From positions 118,863 through 182,862 of the forward strand of contig DATEOC010000084.1 in assembly GCA_035274425.1 (NCBI GenBank): DNA of 64,000 nucleotides, given 5' to 3'. Each line of letters opens with the position of its first letter. Positions within the stretch are counted from its first letter, which is position 1. Below, one piece after another: positions 13,873 through 21,740 of the stretch. The translations under genes were made by a program, and so were the position numbers. Below the pieces are notes generated by a model, which saw nothing but the letters and a program-made list of their open reading frames with translations, did no database searches and was not told the DNA's origin. The stretch is from JADMIH01 sp035274425 (lineage in GTDB: Bacteria > Chloroflexota > Chloroflexia > QHBQ01 > JADMIH01).

Positions 13873-16476
13873 ATGCAAGACAAGATCACGATAAGGGGAG
13901 CGCGTCTTCACAATCTGAAGAATGTCACCCTTAGTATTCCCAAAAACAAGCTGGTCGTACTGACCGGGCTGTCCGGCTCAGGCAAATCGACCCTGGCATT
14001 TGACACCCTGCGCCAGGAAGCGCTACGCCAATACCTTGAATCTGTCGGTATGGTGACGTACTGGCAGAAGCCAAGCGTAGAGCGTATCGAAGGGCTATCC
14101 CCTGCGATCAGCATCGACCAGCATCTGGCCAATCACAGCCCACGCTCCACGGTTGGCACCGTCACGGAAGTCTTCACCTACCTGCGCATCCTCTTCGCCC
14201 GGATCGGCCAGCAGCCCTGCCCCTCCTGCGGCCAGGATGTGCCACCGTCGCACAACGTTAGTGGGCTGACGACCGACGACGGACGACCGACGACGGACGA
14301 CCGGTCTAACTACACACAACTGATGGATGACGATACAGGCGACCTCGGCCAAGCCGCCGAAGAGACCTATCCCTGCCCGCACTGCGGTGGAGCCGTACCT
14401 GAGCTGGGGATGGCCCATTTTTCCTTCAACAAGCCGGAGGGCGCGTGCCCGACCTGCACCGGGCTGGGCGTCGTGTACGCGGCTAACCTCTCCTTGCTAA
14501 TCGACCCAACGCGCAGCATCCCCGGCGGTGGCGTTGTTCGATGGGTCTCGCAGGAAATCACACGACATCTAGAAACGCTGCAACTGGCCGCCAAACACTT
14601 TGGGTTTGCTTTCGACCCTGCCATGCCCATCGGAGAATTCACGGATGCGCAACGAGACCTGCTACTGTACGGCGTCCACAGCCGCGAGTTCAAGCGCCAC
14701 TACCCCAATATCGAGCCACCGGAGAGGGTTAACCAGGGGCGATTTGAGGGCGTCGTCTCCGCCATGATGCGCCGCTACCAGGAGCATGCGCAAGACGCGG
14801 ACTATCGAGAGCGGCTCGAACAACTGATGGTGACGCAAACCTGCCCCGATTGCAATGGCAATCGCCTGCGCCCGGAGAGCAGGCGGGTGACGATTGACGG
14901 GCTGAGCATTATCGACGTATCAGGGATGCCATTTACGGCTCTGCAAACGTGGGTAGAACGGCTGCCAGAAGTCGTGCCCATAAGCGAGAGGGACATCATC
15001 CAGCCAATAATCGATGACCTGAGTGAGCGCATCCGCCGCCTGGTGGACGTGGGGGCGGGCTATTTGACTATGGAGCGCTCCTCCCCTACCCTGTCGATGG
15101 GCGAGGCCCAACGCTTGAAGCTGGCCGCCCTCCTCGGTTCCGACCTGACAGGCATAATGTACGTCCTCGATGAACCGACAGTTGGCCTGCACCCACGCGA
15201 TACGAGCCGGATGATCGATGTGCTGCGCCAGCTGCGTGACCTGGGTAATACCGTTCTGGTCGTCGAGCACGACCTGGAAATGATCCGCGCTGCGGACCAC
15301 GTAGTCGATGTCGGCCCCGGTGCAGGTCAACATGGTGGGCGCATCGTCGCGGCGGGACCGCCCGAGGAAATCGCGGCTGCCACGTCGTCAATCACGGGCG
15401 ATTACCTTGCGGGCCGAGTCGCCATGCCAGGCTCCCGGCTGCGGCCCGGCAACGGAAAACACCTCATCATTCGCGGCGCACGCGAGCATAATCTGAAGAA
15501 TATCACCGTCCATATACCGTTAGGGACCCTCACCGCCGTTACGGGGGTCTCCGGCTCCGGCAAATCGTCGTTGATGCTCGACATCCTCGACCGTGCGGCC
15601 CGGCAGCGCTTCAACAATGCGACTGAAGTCCCCGGCGAGCACGACTCCATCGAAGGGTGGGAACATCTCGATAAGATCATCTCGGTCGATCAGGCGTCAA
15701 TCGGGCGCTCGTCCCGTTCCAACGCGGCGACCTATACCGATGCCTTTACGCCAATCCGCCAGCTCTTCGCTGAAACGCCAGAGGCGCGCCAGCGCCACCT
15801 GACACCCGGACACTTTTCGTTCAACGTTCCCGGCGGGCACTGCGAGCGCTGCAAGGGTGCCGGAACACTGATGGTGAATATGCATTTTCTCCCGGATGTC
15901 CCGGTGCGCTGCCCGGTATGCCAGGGACGGCGTTTCAAATCGGAGGTGCTCGCCGTTCGCTATCGCGGCTACGACATCGCCGGGGTGCTCGATCTGACGA
16001 TTGAGGAGGCGCTTGCGCTGTTCCAGGATGTACCGGCGGTAGCCGCGCGCCTATCGCTCATGTCCGAGGTCGGTTTAGGGTACCTGCAACTGGGGCAGCC
16101 TGCCAATACCCTCTCCGGCGGCGAAGCTCAACGTATCAAGCTAGCCAAAGAGCTGGCGCGCCGGACGGGCTCTGCTTCGCATTCAGGCCGGACACTTTAC
16201 CTGCTGGACGAGCCAACCACCGGCCTGCACCCCGCCGACGTCGCCTGCCTCCTCGACCTGTTGCAGCGATTGGTCGATGGTGGCAACACCGTCGTGGTCA
16301 TCGAACACCAGGTGGACGTGATGCGGGCCGCCGATTGGATTATCGACCTGGGGCCGGAAGGTGGTGAGGCCGGAGGGTACATCGTCGCCGAGGGGACGCC
16401 GGAGGATATCGCCGAGGCTGCCCAATCCTTTACGGGGAGGTTCTTGAGTAGGGCACTTGAAGGCGCTGCCATCTAG
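13873..16476 (+). CDS. UvrA-like ABC ATPase without UvrB-binding domain
   Basis: An 867-residue UvrA paralogue with two ABC modules. Walker A motifs are GLSGSGKST (residue 32) and GVSGSGKSS (about 557); signatures are LSMGEAQR (about 407, Met replacing the usual Gly) and LSGGEAQR (about 747); Walker B segments are MYVLDEPTVGLHP and LYLLDEPTTGLHP. Zinc modules CPHCG...CPTC and CERC...CPVC are present. Between CPSCG (117) and CPHCG (168) there are only about 50 residues where canonical UvrA carries the UvrB-binding domain of over 100, as in UvrA2/drug-resistance-type paralogues. That linker contains a 35-bp heptamer array. Function is probably DNA binding or tolerance of DNA-binding compounds, independent of UvrB (inference). 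AGGAGG lies 14 nt before this ATG but 3 nt before a competing 10-codon ORF (13862-13894). Confidence 0.88.
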   Translation: MQDKITIRGARLHNLKNVTLSIPKNKLVVLTGLSGSGKSTLAFDTLRQEALRQYLESVGMVTYWQKPSVERIEGLSPAISIDQHLANHSPRSTVGTVTEVFTYLRILFARIGQQPCPSCGQDVPPSHNVSGLTTDDGRPTTDDRSNYTQLMDDDTGDLGQAAEETYPCPHCGGAVPELGMAHFSFNKPEGACPTCTGLGVVYAANLSLLIDPTRSIPGGGVVRWVSQEITRHLETLQLAAKHFGFAFDPAMPIGEFTDAQRDLLLYGVHSREFKRHYPNIEPPERVNQGRFEGVVSAMMRRYQEHAQDADYRERLEQLMVTQTCPDCNGNRLRPESRRVTIDGLSIIDVSGMPFTALQTWVERLPEVVPISERDIIQPIIDDLSERIRRLVDVGAGYLTMERSSPTLSMGEAQRLKLAALLGSDLTGIMYVLDEPTVGLHPRDTSRMIDVLRQLRDLGNTVLVVEHDLEMIRAADHVVDVGPGAGQHGGRIVAAGPPEEIAAATSSITGDYLAGRVAMPGSRLRPGNGKHLIIRGAREHNLKNITVHIPLGTLTAVTGVSGSGKSSLMLDILDRAARQRFNNATEVPGEHDSIEGWEHLDKIISVDQASIGRSSRSNAATYTDAFTPIRQLFAETPEARQRHLTPGHFSFNVPGGHCERCKGAGTLMVNMHFLPDVPVRCPVCQGRRFKSEVLAVRYRGYDIAGVLDLTIEEALALFQDVPAVAARLSLMSEVGLGYLQLGQPANTLSGGEAQRIKLAKELARRTGSASHSGRTLYLLDEPTTGLHPADVACLLDLLQRLVDGGNTVVVIEHQVDVMRAADWIIDLGPEGGEAGGYIVAEGTPEDIAEAAQSFTGRFLSRALEGAAI
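14268..14302 (+). repeat. in-frame heptamer array (GACGACC/GACGACG x5) in the uvrA-like gene
   Basis: Five exact 7-bp units alternate C and G at the last base and encode TTDDGRPTTDDR (about residues 132-143). The array lies in the short linker that replaces the UvrB-binding domain. Its reverse complement matches intergenic CGTCGTC arrays elsewhere in the window. Confidence 0.9.
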
Positions 16477-16621
16477 TTAGAGGACTAAGACCGGAGGTTC
16501 TGATCTTTGCTCAGCCCAGAGGCGCTAAGAGCGCGGAGATTCGGTGAGGGTTTTTGGGCCGAGGAGGTGAGTTGACGTAGAGGTTGAGTTGGTTTTTCAA
16601 TAGTGGTGGAGGTTTGGATCT

Positions 16622-17208
16622 GTGGGAATTGATTTTGAGATGGCTATGGCCGTATTTCTAAAGGACGATATTAAGCCGGAGGTACTTGCCGCATTTCAAT
16701 TTATGGTAAGTCAGAATGGCAATGCCAAGGAAGAGCCACCACCTAATCCTTTTCCAAAGGAAGATTTCCTGGGATATTACAACAACGAAATATTGGTCCG
16801 TTGGTTTAGCTCCTATGAGCCATCAACTAATCATCCCGAATCAATCAGCGGTTTACGACTTCGCGATCCCGAAGGGTATCTCTACGGTGGTGGGGCTACA
16901 GAATTTCCAGGCGAATATGGTGCTATATTACGCAAGGTCTATAGGTACAACCTTCCTGCAAATCAAGGTCTGCACCAGTCTACGCCTGGATGGTGAGCTT
17001 TAGGATCGCAAGCGACGTGGATTTTTTTGGAGAGTGTATAGAGTTTGCCAATTCTCTGGCTGGATACAGTGCAACAGACGGTTTTGTTGGATACTTCCGC
17101 TTTGTACACGATGATACGCCAACTTTGTTGCATTGCCGGAATGGTGAATTGTTTGCCTATGCCGTCCCTTGGGATCCTATACAATTGAAGAGTTTAAGGC
17201 GAGAGTGA
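16622..17208 (+). pseudogene. frameshifted gene of unknown function
   Basis: Two partly overlapping reading frames look like one interrupted protein. Frame one (GTG 16622 to about 16970) gives MGIDFEMAMAVFLKDDIKPE... ending sensibly at KVYRYNLPANQ. Frame two picks up from about 16970 as APVYAWMVSFRIASDVDFFG and continues to IQLKSLRRE at 17208. A single-base shift near 16965-16980 would join them into about 195 residues. The join is smooth in composition, so a recent mutation or a sequencing error is equally possible. The family is not recognised. It is more A+T rich than its neighbours and sits between the uvrA-like gene and a decayed copy of that gene's 3' end. Confidence 0.55.
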
Positions 17209-17253
17209 AAGCTGTGGGGTGTAAGGAAGTTCGTTCACATCAGAGCGCGGAGG

Positions 17254-17346
17254 TTCGCCGAGGGGACGCCAGAAGCAATTGCCCCGGTTGCCTAATCCTT
17301 TACGGGGAGGTTCCTGAAGCGGGCGCTTGAAGGTGCCGCTAGTTGA
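17254..17346 (+). pseudogene. decayed duplicate of the uvrA-like gene 3' end
   Basis: The sequence translates as FAEGTPEAIAPVA-stop-SFTGRFLKRALEGAAS, nearly the same as the end of the uvrA-like protein (VAEGTPEDIAEAA, QSFTGRFLSRALEGAAI). It carries one in-frame TAA. DNA similarity continues into the downstream flank to about 17371 (GCCATCTTGGTTAGAACC versus GCCATCTAGTTAGAGG). It is a remnant of a tandem duplication that brackets the frameshifted gene. Confidence 0.85.
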
Positions 17347-17405
17347 AGCGCCATCTTGGTTAGAACCTGACCTCCCATAAGTCTCTCTTAACATGGGAGG
17401 TCTAC

Positions 17406-17434
17406 TTGTACACTTCCATGCACTACTATAGAAT
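17406..17434 (+). promoter_or_regulatory. promoter of the TauE gene, probably leaderless
   Basis: TTGTAC (17406-17411) and TAGAAT (17429-17434) are spaced by 17 bp. The ATG at 17441 lies 6 nt after the -10 box, where transcription should begin, and there is no Shine-Dalgarno sequence. Confidence 0.65.
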
Positions 17435-17440
17435 AATCGA

Positions 17441-18298
17441 ATGGGCGACATCTTCTTTTACGGCGGGCTATCGGTAACGGGCTTTGTAGCGGGGCTGCTT
17501 GGCGCGCTTCTCGGCCTGGGAGGCGGGGTCTTCGTCGTTCCCGCCCTGATCCTGATCTTCAATCTCCCTAACCTCACAGCTATCGGTACGAGCAACGTAG
17601 CGGTCGTGGCAACGTCAACCGCCGGGGCCTCTTCTTACGTGCGTAACCGCCTCGCGAACATCCGCCTGGCCCTGGTCCTCCTCATCTCGACCACTATCGC
17701 CGCGCTGATAAGCTCCCTCGTCGCCTCCTACCTCCCAGCTCCCCTGCTGAGCGGGCTGTTCGCTGTCGTGCTCATCTACACGGCGGTCACCATGCTCAGG
17801 AGCGGCAAAAAGGGAGACGCCGCTCCACCCACACCCCGAATCCGGGAAGAAGGGCATGGAGAGTTAGACCTGGACGGTAGTTACCACGACGCCGCGACGG
17901 GTAAGACCACGCGCTACCGCCCACGCAACGTGCGCTCAGGCATGGGCATCAGCGCACTGGCAGGTGTGGTCGCGGGACTGCTGGGCGTCGGCGGCGGGAT
18001 CATACAAATGCCTGTGATGAACCTCCTCATGGGCGTCCCCTTCAAAGTGGCGACCGGCACGAGCAACTTCATGATAGGTGTGACCGCCACCAGCGCTGCG
18101 TTCGTGCGCTACGCCCACGGCGACATCAACCCCCTGATCGCCGTCCCAACGGCCCTCTGTGTATTTCTCGGGGCCAGGGTCGGGGCATGGCTCGTCCCAC
18201 GCACCCCTACCGCCCGGCTCAGGCGAATTTTCGGCTGGGTAGCGATAATCATAGCCGCGCTGATGGTGCTTCAAGCCTTCGGCATCTATAAGCGATGA
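17441..18298 (+). CDS. TauE/SafE family sulfite/anion exporter
   Basis: A 285-residue polytopic inner-membrane permease. The two family repeats are visible: GFVAGLLGALLGLGGGVFVVPAL near the N-terminus and GVVAGLLGVGGGIIQMPVMNLLMG near residue 170, each followed by an ATGTSNFM/AIGTSNVA motif. About eight membrane helices with a hydrophilic loop at 110-165. Members export or import sulfite, sulfoacetate or related organosulfur anions; the substrate here is not known. The stop overlaps the start of the DUF1634 gene (ATGA), so they form a two-gene operon. Confidence 0.92.
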   Translation: MGDIFFYGGLSVTGFVAGLLGALLGLGGGVFVVPALILIFNLPNLTAIGTSNVAVVATSTAGASSYVRNRLANIRLALVLLISTTIAALISSLVASYLPAPLLSGLFAVVLIYTAVTMLRSGKKGDAAPPTPRIREEGHGELDLDGSYHDAATGKTTRYRPRNVRSGMGISALAGVVAGLLGVGGGIIQMPVMNLLMGVPFKVATGTSNFMIGVTATSAAFVRYAHGDINPLIAVPTALCVFLGARVGAWLVPRTPTARLRRIFGWVAIIIAALMVLQAFGIYKR

Positions 18299-18693
18299 AC
18301 AACGAAGAAACATACCGGACAGGCGCAGACGCGGATGCGCAGACCTACAAGTGGGCTGGGCTCACTCTCACTGTGGGTATGTACTCCAGCTTTGGCGCGA
18401 TGGTAGCCGGGCTGGCGTGGTGGCTCCTCACGGGCGCGCCGGGTGGAGAGAGCGTCGCGGGGCAAGGTATAGCCCTCGACAAGCTATGGGGCGAGCTTAT
18501 GGCCCTGCACCCCCTCGCCCTGCTCAACCTCGGCGTATTGCTCCTGCTGGCGACCCCAGGCGTCACCCTCCTGGCGCAGATAGCCACCTATGCCGCCGCC
18601 CGCAACTGGCGCTTCGCAGGCATAGCCTCGCTAGTAGGAGTCCTCCTCCTGCTCAGCTTGGCCCTCTCGCTGCGTTGGATTGTGCTCTTCTGA
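18295..18693 (+). CDS. DUF1634 membrane protein
   Basis: A 132-residue protein with three membrane helices (about 25-47, 75-97, 108-130) typical of DUF1634. It overlaps the TauE gene by 4 bp. The TauE-DUF1634 pair is a recurrent bacterial and archaeal gene pair, so it is probably a partner subunit of the exporter (inference). A GAGTAATGAGTAATGA heptamer duplication starts at its stop codon. Confidence 0.88.
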   Translation: MNNEETYRTGADADAQTYKWAGLTLTVGMYSSFGAMVAGLAWWLLTGAPGGESVAGQGIALDKLWGELMALHPLALLNLGVLLLLATPGVTLLAQIATYAAARNWRFAGIASLVGVLLLLSLALSLRWIVLF

Positions 18694-18713
18694 GTAATGA
18701 GTAATGAACAATT

Positions 18714-19412
18714 TCACTCATTTGCCCAGGCTAAGTAGTTTGCTAGTGATATGTAGGTAACGATGCCGGCTATACCTCCAGCAAGCGATATCTGGAGGAT
18801 AGTAAAATCATGTATTGCTCCGGCCAATATTGGTGCTATGGTATGCGCTAGAGCGGAGCTTAGAGCGAACCCCAAGAGATATGCCAGCGCGCTCACAATA
18901 GGCCATATCCAAGCTCTTCCGGTAAGAGAGCGCAGCACCAACCATTGTCCTAACCCTATCTCCAGCCCAGTTATGAGGCCAACAATCGCGTAAATTACTA
19001 ATTCGTCCAGATAGCCTGTGGAGAAATCACTCCTACTGCCAAAGATGCTTTCACTCGTGGAGTACAAGACATTGAACAAGGGGTAAATTGTCGCCCCCTT
19101 AAGTGTCCAACCCAGCGCTGTTGCCCACACCCAACCCTTAGCAGAAGGTACTTTGTTCCTCAACGCGAGTCTCTGACCCATGCCGCCTATAAGCCCAGCG
19201 ATGCCTCCAGTAAGAATTCCTAATGCAGCCATTCCTAGGCTACTATCTACTATTATGAGTGTCTCAGACAAAAGGAGAAAGGCCACTTCCGCCGCTAAAG
19301 TAGAGAGAATCCACCACAATTTTGATGAGTGTGCGGCGAACAACCGTCCATACTTGGGAGGCTTCGGCTTTTCAGACTCGACATGGGTGTTCGTTGGGAG
19401 CAAAGAACTCAT
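18714..19412 (-). CDS. Multi-pass membrane protein with QWLVLR-type repeats
   Basis: A 232-residue protein with about six membrane helices. It contains two similar elements, GGMGQRLALRNKVPSAKGWVWATALGW and IGLGQWLVLRSLTGRAWIWPIVSALAY, i.e. G-x2-Q-x3-LR followed by W and a hydrophobic helix. The protein at 25641-26333 carries related elements (VGLAQGVVLWKYMGVP, VGYAQRRVLELYLDAPTRW), so the two are distant paralogues. The function is unknown. Its start codon overlaps the stop of the Usp-glycosyltransferase gene (TGATG), so it is translationally coupled as the second gene. Confidence 0.75.
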   Translation of the reverse strand: MSSLLPTNTHVESEKPKPPKYGRLFAAHSSKLWWILSTLAAEVAFLLLSETLIIVDSSLGMAALGILTGGIAGLIGGMGQRLALRNKVPSAKGWVWATALGWTLKGATIYPLFNVLYSTSESIFGSRSDFSTGYLDELVIYAIVGLITGLEIGLGQWLVLRSLTGRAWIWPIVSALAYLLGFALSSALAHTIAPILAGAIHDFTILQISLAGGIAGIVTYISLANYLAWANE

Positions 19413-21577
19413 CAGTCACTACGCACTACCTCGCGCATCGGCGGACGCTCCAGCGGGCCGAGGGCGCGTACCTCAAACACATCTTCCTGGGCGGAGCTTG
19501 TACTTGAAGCGTTGTTACCTTCCAACTCCTTCTGTAAGCGCATCTCAGTACGCGTAGCGTACTCGCGAGTGTTCATATCGGGAAGTCGCTTCTCAAGGGC
19601 CTGCAACACATCGATAGCGCTACGCACACTTGGCTGGGGTTCGGGAGTGAGACGAGCATGGCGCAGTTCCACCTGCGCAATCGCCCGCGTGCCATATTCA
19701 ACGGCAACCGACAAGAGCAACCCGATCTCGTGGTTCTCCCCGGCGAAAGCGGGAATAGAGAGCATCGCTTCGCGCCTCCCCGCCATCTCCCTGCTAAAAG
19801 GCGCTATCACCCCTGACAATGGCGGATAAAGCACCTGCAAAAGCGTATGGGGAGGCAACGCCGCCACATCACCCGCGCTCAGAGCGTCAAGGTCGGAGGG
19901 CTTGAGCGCCTGCACCTTGATGCGCCCGGCCAATATCCCTACCTCCCTTTCCCGCCTGCGCAACATCGTCCCGCCCCAGTTTATGACCGATAGAAGCCCG
20001 CTAGACCCTTCCTCTCCCTCCTCTTTCCGTTTGTCACTGCCGGACTGCGGAGTTTCAAATGCCTTGACAAGCTGTATCGTAGGGGCCCGTAGCAGCGGCC
20101 CTGCCAGCGACATAGCAGTGGTAGGGTGAAAACGCCTGGCTTTAGGGTCGAGCCACACGCATACGTCACCCCGCAACACCGACAGGCTCTTCCACCAACT
20201 CTCACCCCGCCCGTACAGGCTCCCCTGCCCCGGCAATAACTCCTCCGCCGAGTATACCTCCACCCCCAACGAGCGCGCCATCTCGATAGTCCCGTCGGTA
20301 GAGCCTGCGTCCACTACCACGATCTGGTCAGCAATAGGGTGCATCTCGTGCAAGACGCGCTTTAGACCTGTGAGCATCGAGTACGTCTGCTTCTCATCAT
20401 TAGATGTGAGGAGGCCAATGCTGATAGATAATCCGCTCGCCCACTTGAGCTTCAAGAACTCCTCAGGGTCCTTGAACTCGTCGCCATGATATGTATTCTC
20501 AACGAACCATCGCTCAAAAGGCATGTCGTGAGGACCGCTCCTGGAGCGCCCTGAGCGTGAAGCAGAACCGCGTGCCTTCCGGGCGTAGCTCGCCATGTCT
20601 ACGTGCCCCGCTGCCCGCAACACTAACAGAGGCAGCCCCTTCTTCCTGGCTACGGAGAGGGAGATAGGGCGTGTCGATTTTTGGCCCCTCGCACCCGGCC
20701 CCCGGCCCACTGGAGAGGACATAGCCATGCCCATGATTACCAGGTCGTCGCCATGTATCTCCTGGGTGAGCGCAGCCGCAGGGTCGCCGCCGATAGTAAG
20801 GATGCTCTCGACCGGCACCGACGCCGACTCCTGCGCCACCTGCAAATGCTCATTGAAGAGGATGTACGGTTCTTCGCCGAGCGTCTCCACATCCCTTGTC
20901 TTCCCCTCCACCGTCTCACCTTCGGTATCCAGCATCGTAGGGACGTTGTGCGTAACCGTCAGGGGCAGGTTCAGGCTCTCCGCGAGGGTCAAAGCCAGCT
21001 TGAGAGCGCGTTCGGCGGACGGCCCGCCGCGCACGGGCAGCAACACGCGTTTCGCATCCCGCCACCCTTCGGGCCGGACTAGCACGACATCATACGGGGG
21101 GTCCTGTAGCGCGGCATCTAGAGTGCCGCCAAAGATGTGCCGCCTGGGGTGCTTTGCGTAACCCTTCCAGTAGAAGAGCACCAGGCCCGCCTGCTCGTCA
21201 CAGGCCGCCTCGTGCACCGCCCCCGACACGCTACGCGCTACCTTCACAAGGCGGTCCACGCGCACCCGACGCCCGCTTGACTCTACTTCGCCCGGCAGAA
21301 AATCAAGGAGCGCTCTATAAGAGCGCGCCATATCGAGGCCGGTGGTAAGTGGTTGGTCGCCAGGCACCTCGACCACGCCCAGCACAACCACGCGGGGCTG
21401 CAAAGCGCCCTGCTCGCCCAGCGGCGCGGCCCCAGCAGCGAGCGTAGCCGCCAGATCAATCATCCCCTCCGCCACGCCGAGGTTCAACATCGGAACCAGT
21501 ACCGTCGCCGGAGATAGACTTAGAGGCACGGCATCACTCGCCGCGCCCGGCAGCCCCTCTTCCACCATACTCTTCAT
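19412..21577 (-). CDS. Fusion of two universal stress protein domains with a GpgS-like glycosyltransferase
   Basis: A 721-residue protein. Residues about 20-170 and 175-335 are Usp-like alpha/beta domains (ATVLVPMLNLGVAEGMIDLA...; RVLLPVRGGPSAERALKLALTLAE... DDLVIMGMAMSSPVGR ... PLLVLRA). Residues about 345-680 resemble glucosyl-3-phosphoglycerate synthase: SGLSISIGLLTSNDE, IVVVDAGSTDGTIEMA, GRGESWWKSLSVLRGD, PPLSGVI, and ENHEIGLLLSVAVEYGTRAIAQVEL. In place of the metal-binding DxD after the fourth strand there is VWLDPKARRF, so the second Asp is Lys; activity may be lost or altered. A GGGCCGG heptamer duplication adds GRGPGARGQ near residue 300. No membrane segment. The fusion may tie a stress or nucleotide signal to sugar metabolism (inference). 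Confidence 0.78.
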   Translation of the reverse strand: MKSMVEEGLPGAASDAVPLSLSPATVLVPMLNLGVAEGMIDLAATLAAGAAPLGEQGALQPRVVVLGVVEVPGDQPLTTGLDMARSYRALLDFLPGEVESSGRRVRVDRLVKVARSVSGAVHEAACDEQAGLVLFYWKGYAKHPRRHIFGGTLDAALQDPPYDVVLVRPEGWRDAKRVLLPVRGGPSAERALKLALTLAESLNLPLTVTHNVPTMLDTEGETVEGKTRDVETLGEEPYILFNEHLQVAQESASVPVESILTIGGDPAAALTQEIHGDDLVIMGMAMSSPVGRGPGARGQKSTRPISLSVARKKGLPLLVLRAAGHVDMASYARKARGSASRSGRSRSGPHDMPFERWFVENTYHGDEFKDPEEFLKLKWASGLSISIGLLTSNDEKQTYSMLTGLKRVLHEMHPIADQIVVVDAGSTDGTIEMARSLGVEVYSAEELLPGQGSLYGRGESWWKSLSVLRGDVCVWLDPKARRFHPTTAMSLAGPLLRAPTIQLVKAFETPQSGSDKRKEEGEEGSSGLLSVINWGGTMLRRREREVGILAGRIKVQALKPSDLDALSAGDVAALPPHTLLQVLYPPLSGVIAPFSREMAGRREAMLSIPAFAGENHEIGLLLSVAVEYGTRAIAQVELRHARLTPEPQPSVRSAIDVLQALEKRLPDMNTREYATRTEMRLQKELEGNNASSTSSAQEDVFEVRALGPLERPPMREVVRSD

Positions 21578-21611
21578 AATATCAGGTCCTCGTCGCTGAG
21601 TACCCGGTAGG

Positions 21612-21732
21612 CTGCAAACGGACGAAAGACGAAAGACGAAGGACGAACGAAAGTGTTCATTCCTCGACCAGCCTCTTTACTTATCAACACACGGACCTAT
21701 TCGTCCTTCGTCCTTCGTCTTTCGTCCGTCTT
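21612..21732. repeat. inverted pair of heptamer arrays
   Basis: GACGAAA/GACGAAG units (about 21618-21648) face CGTCCTT/CGTCTTT units (about 21699-21730). The two arrays are reverse complements separated by about 50 bp and could fold into one long hairpin between the VWA gene and the Usp-glycosyltransferase gene. Confidence 0.85.
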
Positions 21733-21740
21733 ACCACCTA

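Noticed and set aside
13873..16476. canonical excinuclease UvrA
   Set aside because: The UvrB-binding region is missing and the first signature motif is altered, so a paralogue with another role is more likely.
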